The notes beneath the pieces were generated by a model, which was given only the letters and a program-made list of their open reading frames with translations, did no database searches and was not told the DNA's origin. A stretch of DNA of 5,945 nucleotides. It comes from Lachnospiraceae bacterium. GTDB lineage: Bacteria > Bacillota > Clostridia > Lachnospirales > Lachnospiraceae. The stretch lies in contig DMLD01000212.1 in assembly GCA_003453515.1 (NCBI GenBank), positions 1-5,945 of the forward strand, written 5' to 3'. Position 1 is the stretch's first letter. Each line of letters opens with the position of its first letter. The position numbers and the translations under genes are program-made. Shown here piece after piece: positions 4,698-5,945 of this stretch.

Positions 4698-5945
4698 CAT
4701 CTTTACCGTGACTTCGACTTCCTTCTTGGAAGCGTCAAACGGGATAACGGTCGTTCCGGTGAGTGTCTGTCCGTCAACAACAAGTTCCTTTACGCCCTTC
4801 TCGATATTGTCAGGATTCTCGACCTTAATCTTGTAGGTGACACCACGGTACTCACGGCTCATGGTGAAATCGCCGAAGCCCTTCGGTACACAAGGATTGA
4901 CTGAGAGACCGTCAAGTGTCGGATAGACACCGAGTATATACTGTGACACATTTGTAAATGTCCACGCTGCAGTACCGGTGAGCCAGCTGTTCTTGGCCTG
5001 ACCGAAGAACTTGGCATCCTTTCCTGCGATCATCTGTGAATATACATAAGGCTCTGTTGCATGTATCTCCGAGATGTCCTCGAGATAAGCAGGACATGTC
5101 TTCTTGTAGATCTCAAACGCTCTGTCTCCGCGTCCGATCACTGTCTCAGCACATGAGACCCAAGGATTGTTGTGGCAGAATATACCCGCATTCTCCTTGT
5201 AGCCCGGCGGATATGAAGATATCTCACCGAGATTGAGCATGTACTTGGTGTAAGCAGGCTGCAGGATAACGATGCCGTACTTGGTATCGAGTCTTTCCTT
5301 AACGGAATCAAGCGCCTTCTCGGCAAGTCCGTTCTCGACGCCTACACCCGCGAGTACGCAGAAGCCCTGCGGCTCGATGTAGATCTGACCCTCCTCGCAC
5401 TCCTTGGATCCGACCTTCTTGCTCTCTGCGTCGTAAGCACGCACGAACCACTCGCCGTCCCAGCCGTCCTTCTCTATGGCAGCTGTCATCTTGGCAACCT
5501 CATCACGCGCTCTCTTCGCCTCATCGCTCTTGCCAAGCGCATCACAGATATCGGCATACTCATTTCCGTATTTTACAAACATACCCGCGATAAATACCGA
5601 CTCGGCAACAGGTCCCTCGCTCGGTCCGAACGTCTGGAAGGACTCGCCCGGCTCCTTGGAGAAGCAGTTCAGGTTAAGGCAATCGTTCCAGTCGGCACGT
5701 CCAATAAGCGGAAGATCATGCGGTCCCTTGTGATTTATGATATAGTCGAGCGATCTCTTCAAATGCTCAAAAAGCGATGTAGCCTTTGACTCGTCGTTGT
5801 CATACGGTACGCTCTCATCAAGGATGGAAAAATCACCCGTCTCACGGATATAAGCAGACGTACCTGCGATCAGCCAGAGCGGATCATCGTTGAAGCCCGA
5901 GCCTATATCGGAATTTCCCTTCTTGGTCAGCGGCTGATACTGATG
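4689..5945 (-). CDS. cbp: Cellobiose phosphorylase, GH94 (partial, N-terminus outside window)
   Basis: Cytoplasmic enzyme converting cellobiose and phosphate to alpha-glucose 1-phosphate and glucose (EC 2.4.1.20). The window holds the C-terminal 418 residues, about half of the usual 810 or so; the frame is open to the right edge and begins [21 protein letters not shown] recognise the run through [77 protein letters not shown] and [10 protein letters not shown] as close to clostridial cellobiose phosphorylases. The predicted general acid is the second Asp of ADWND (codon 5682-5684), and the phosphate-site His is in FCHNNPW; all expected motifs are present. The Met codon at 5760-5762 is internal, not a start, because conserved sequence continues upstream of it. 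The gene ends GA-stop at 4689-4691, ten bases before a bidirectional terminator, and converges on the GH94 gene. Confidence 0.95.
   Translation of the reverse strand, partial: HQYQPLTKKGNSDIGSGFNDDPLWLIAGTSAYIRETGDFSILDESVPYDNDESKATSLFEHLKRSLDYIINHKGPHDLPLIGRADWNDCLNLNCFSKEPGESFQTFGPSEGPVAESVFIAGMFVKYGNEYADICDALGKSDEAKRARDEVAKMTAAIEKDGWDGEWFVRAYDAESKKVGSKECEEGQIYIEPQGFCVLAGVGVENGLAEKALDSVKERLDTKYGIVILQPAYTKYMLNLGEISSYPPGYKENAGIFCHNNPWVSCAETVIGRGDRAFEIYKKTCPAYLEDISEIHATEPYVYSQMIAGKDAKFFGQAKNSWLTGTAAWTFTNVSQYILGVYPTLDGLSVNPCVPKGFGDFTMSREYRGVTYKIKVENPDNIEKGVKELVVDGQTLTGTTVIPFDASKKEVEVTVKMGA

Noticed and set aside
4231..4836. 201-codon plus-strand open frame
   Set aside because: It has no ribosome binding site, a low-complexity Arg/Ser-rich translation with no family likeness, runs through the terminator hairpin and overlaps the well-supported cellobiose phosphorylase gene in antisense.
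4689..5762. Start of the cellobiose phosphorylase gene at the ATG at 5760-5762
   Set aside because: The frame stays open to the right edge and the upstream residues match conserved cellobiose phosphorylase sequence, so this Met is internal and the gene is cut by the window edge.

Overview
The window looks like a carbohydrate-utilisation locus from a mid-GC Gram-positive anaerobe, most likely a Clostridia/Lachnospiraceae-type gut or rumen bacterium. This rests on strong GGGAGG ribosome binding sites, a lipoprotein signal with an LSGC lipobox followed by an acidic/Thr-rich linker, and a cellobiose phosphorylase that closely resembles the clostridial enzymes. The species cannot be named from the sequence alone.

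Layout, left to right. (1) Positions 1-1246, minus strand: the N-terminal 415 codons of a sugar ABC transporter substrate-binding lipoprotein, running off the left edge. (2) Positions 1247-1542: an AT-rich divergent control region. It holds a good minus-strand promoter for the lipoprotein gene, plausible plus-strand promoters, two small palindromes on the lipoprotein side, and a nested pair of inverted repeats just ahead of the plus-strand gene. (3) Positions 1543-4023, plus strand: a complete 826-residue GH94 phosphorylase whose acceptor specificity is not certain. (4) Positions 4024-4688: a 665-base gap between convergent genes. I see no credible gene in it, but it is packed with inverted and direct repeats: a 153-base imperfect hairpin, a 44-base-period direct repeat, a compound hairpin, 19-base direct repeats, a 19-base inverted repeat that encloses two further hairpins, and a bidirectional terminator. 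(5) Positions 4689-5945, minus strand: the C-terminal 418 residues of a cellobiose phosphorylase, running off the right edge.

How the genes fit together (inference from families): the lipoprotein captures an oligosaccharide outside the cell for an ABC importer, and the two cytoplasmic GH94 enzymes split imported beta-glucosyl disaccharides with phosphate to give alpha-glucose 1-phosphate, saving ATP compared with hydrolysis. The minus-strand enzyme is expected to act on cellobiose. The plus-strand enzyme has a different acceptor-side loop, and a Gln where its neighbour has the phosphate-site His, so it probably has a different substrate. The main points of interest are that divergent enzyme, the nested repeat in its leader, and the repeat-dense spacer between the two phosphorylase genes.
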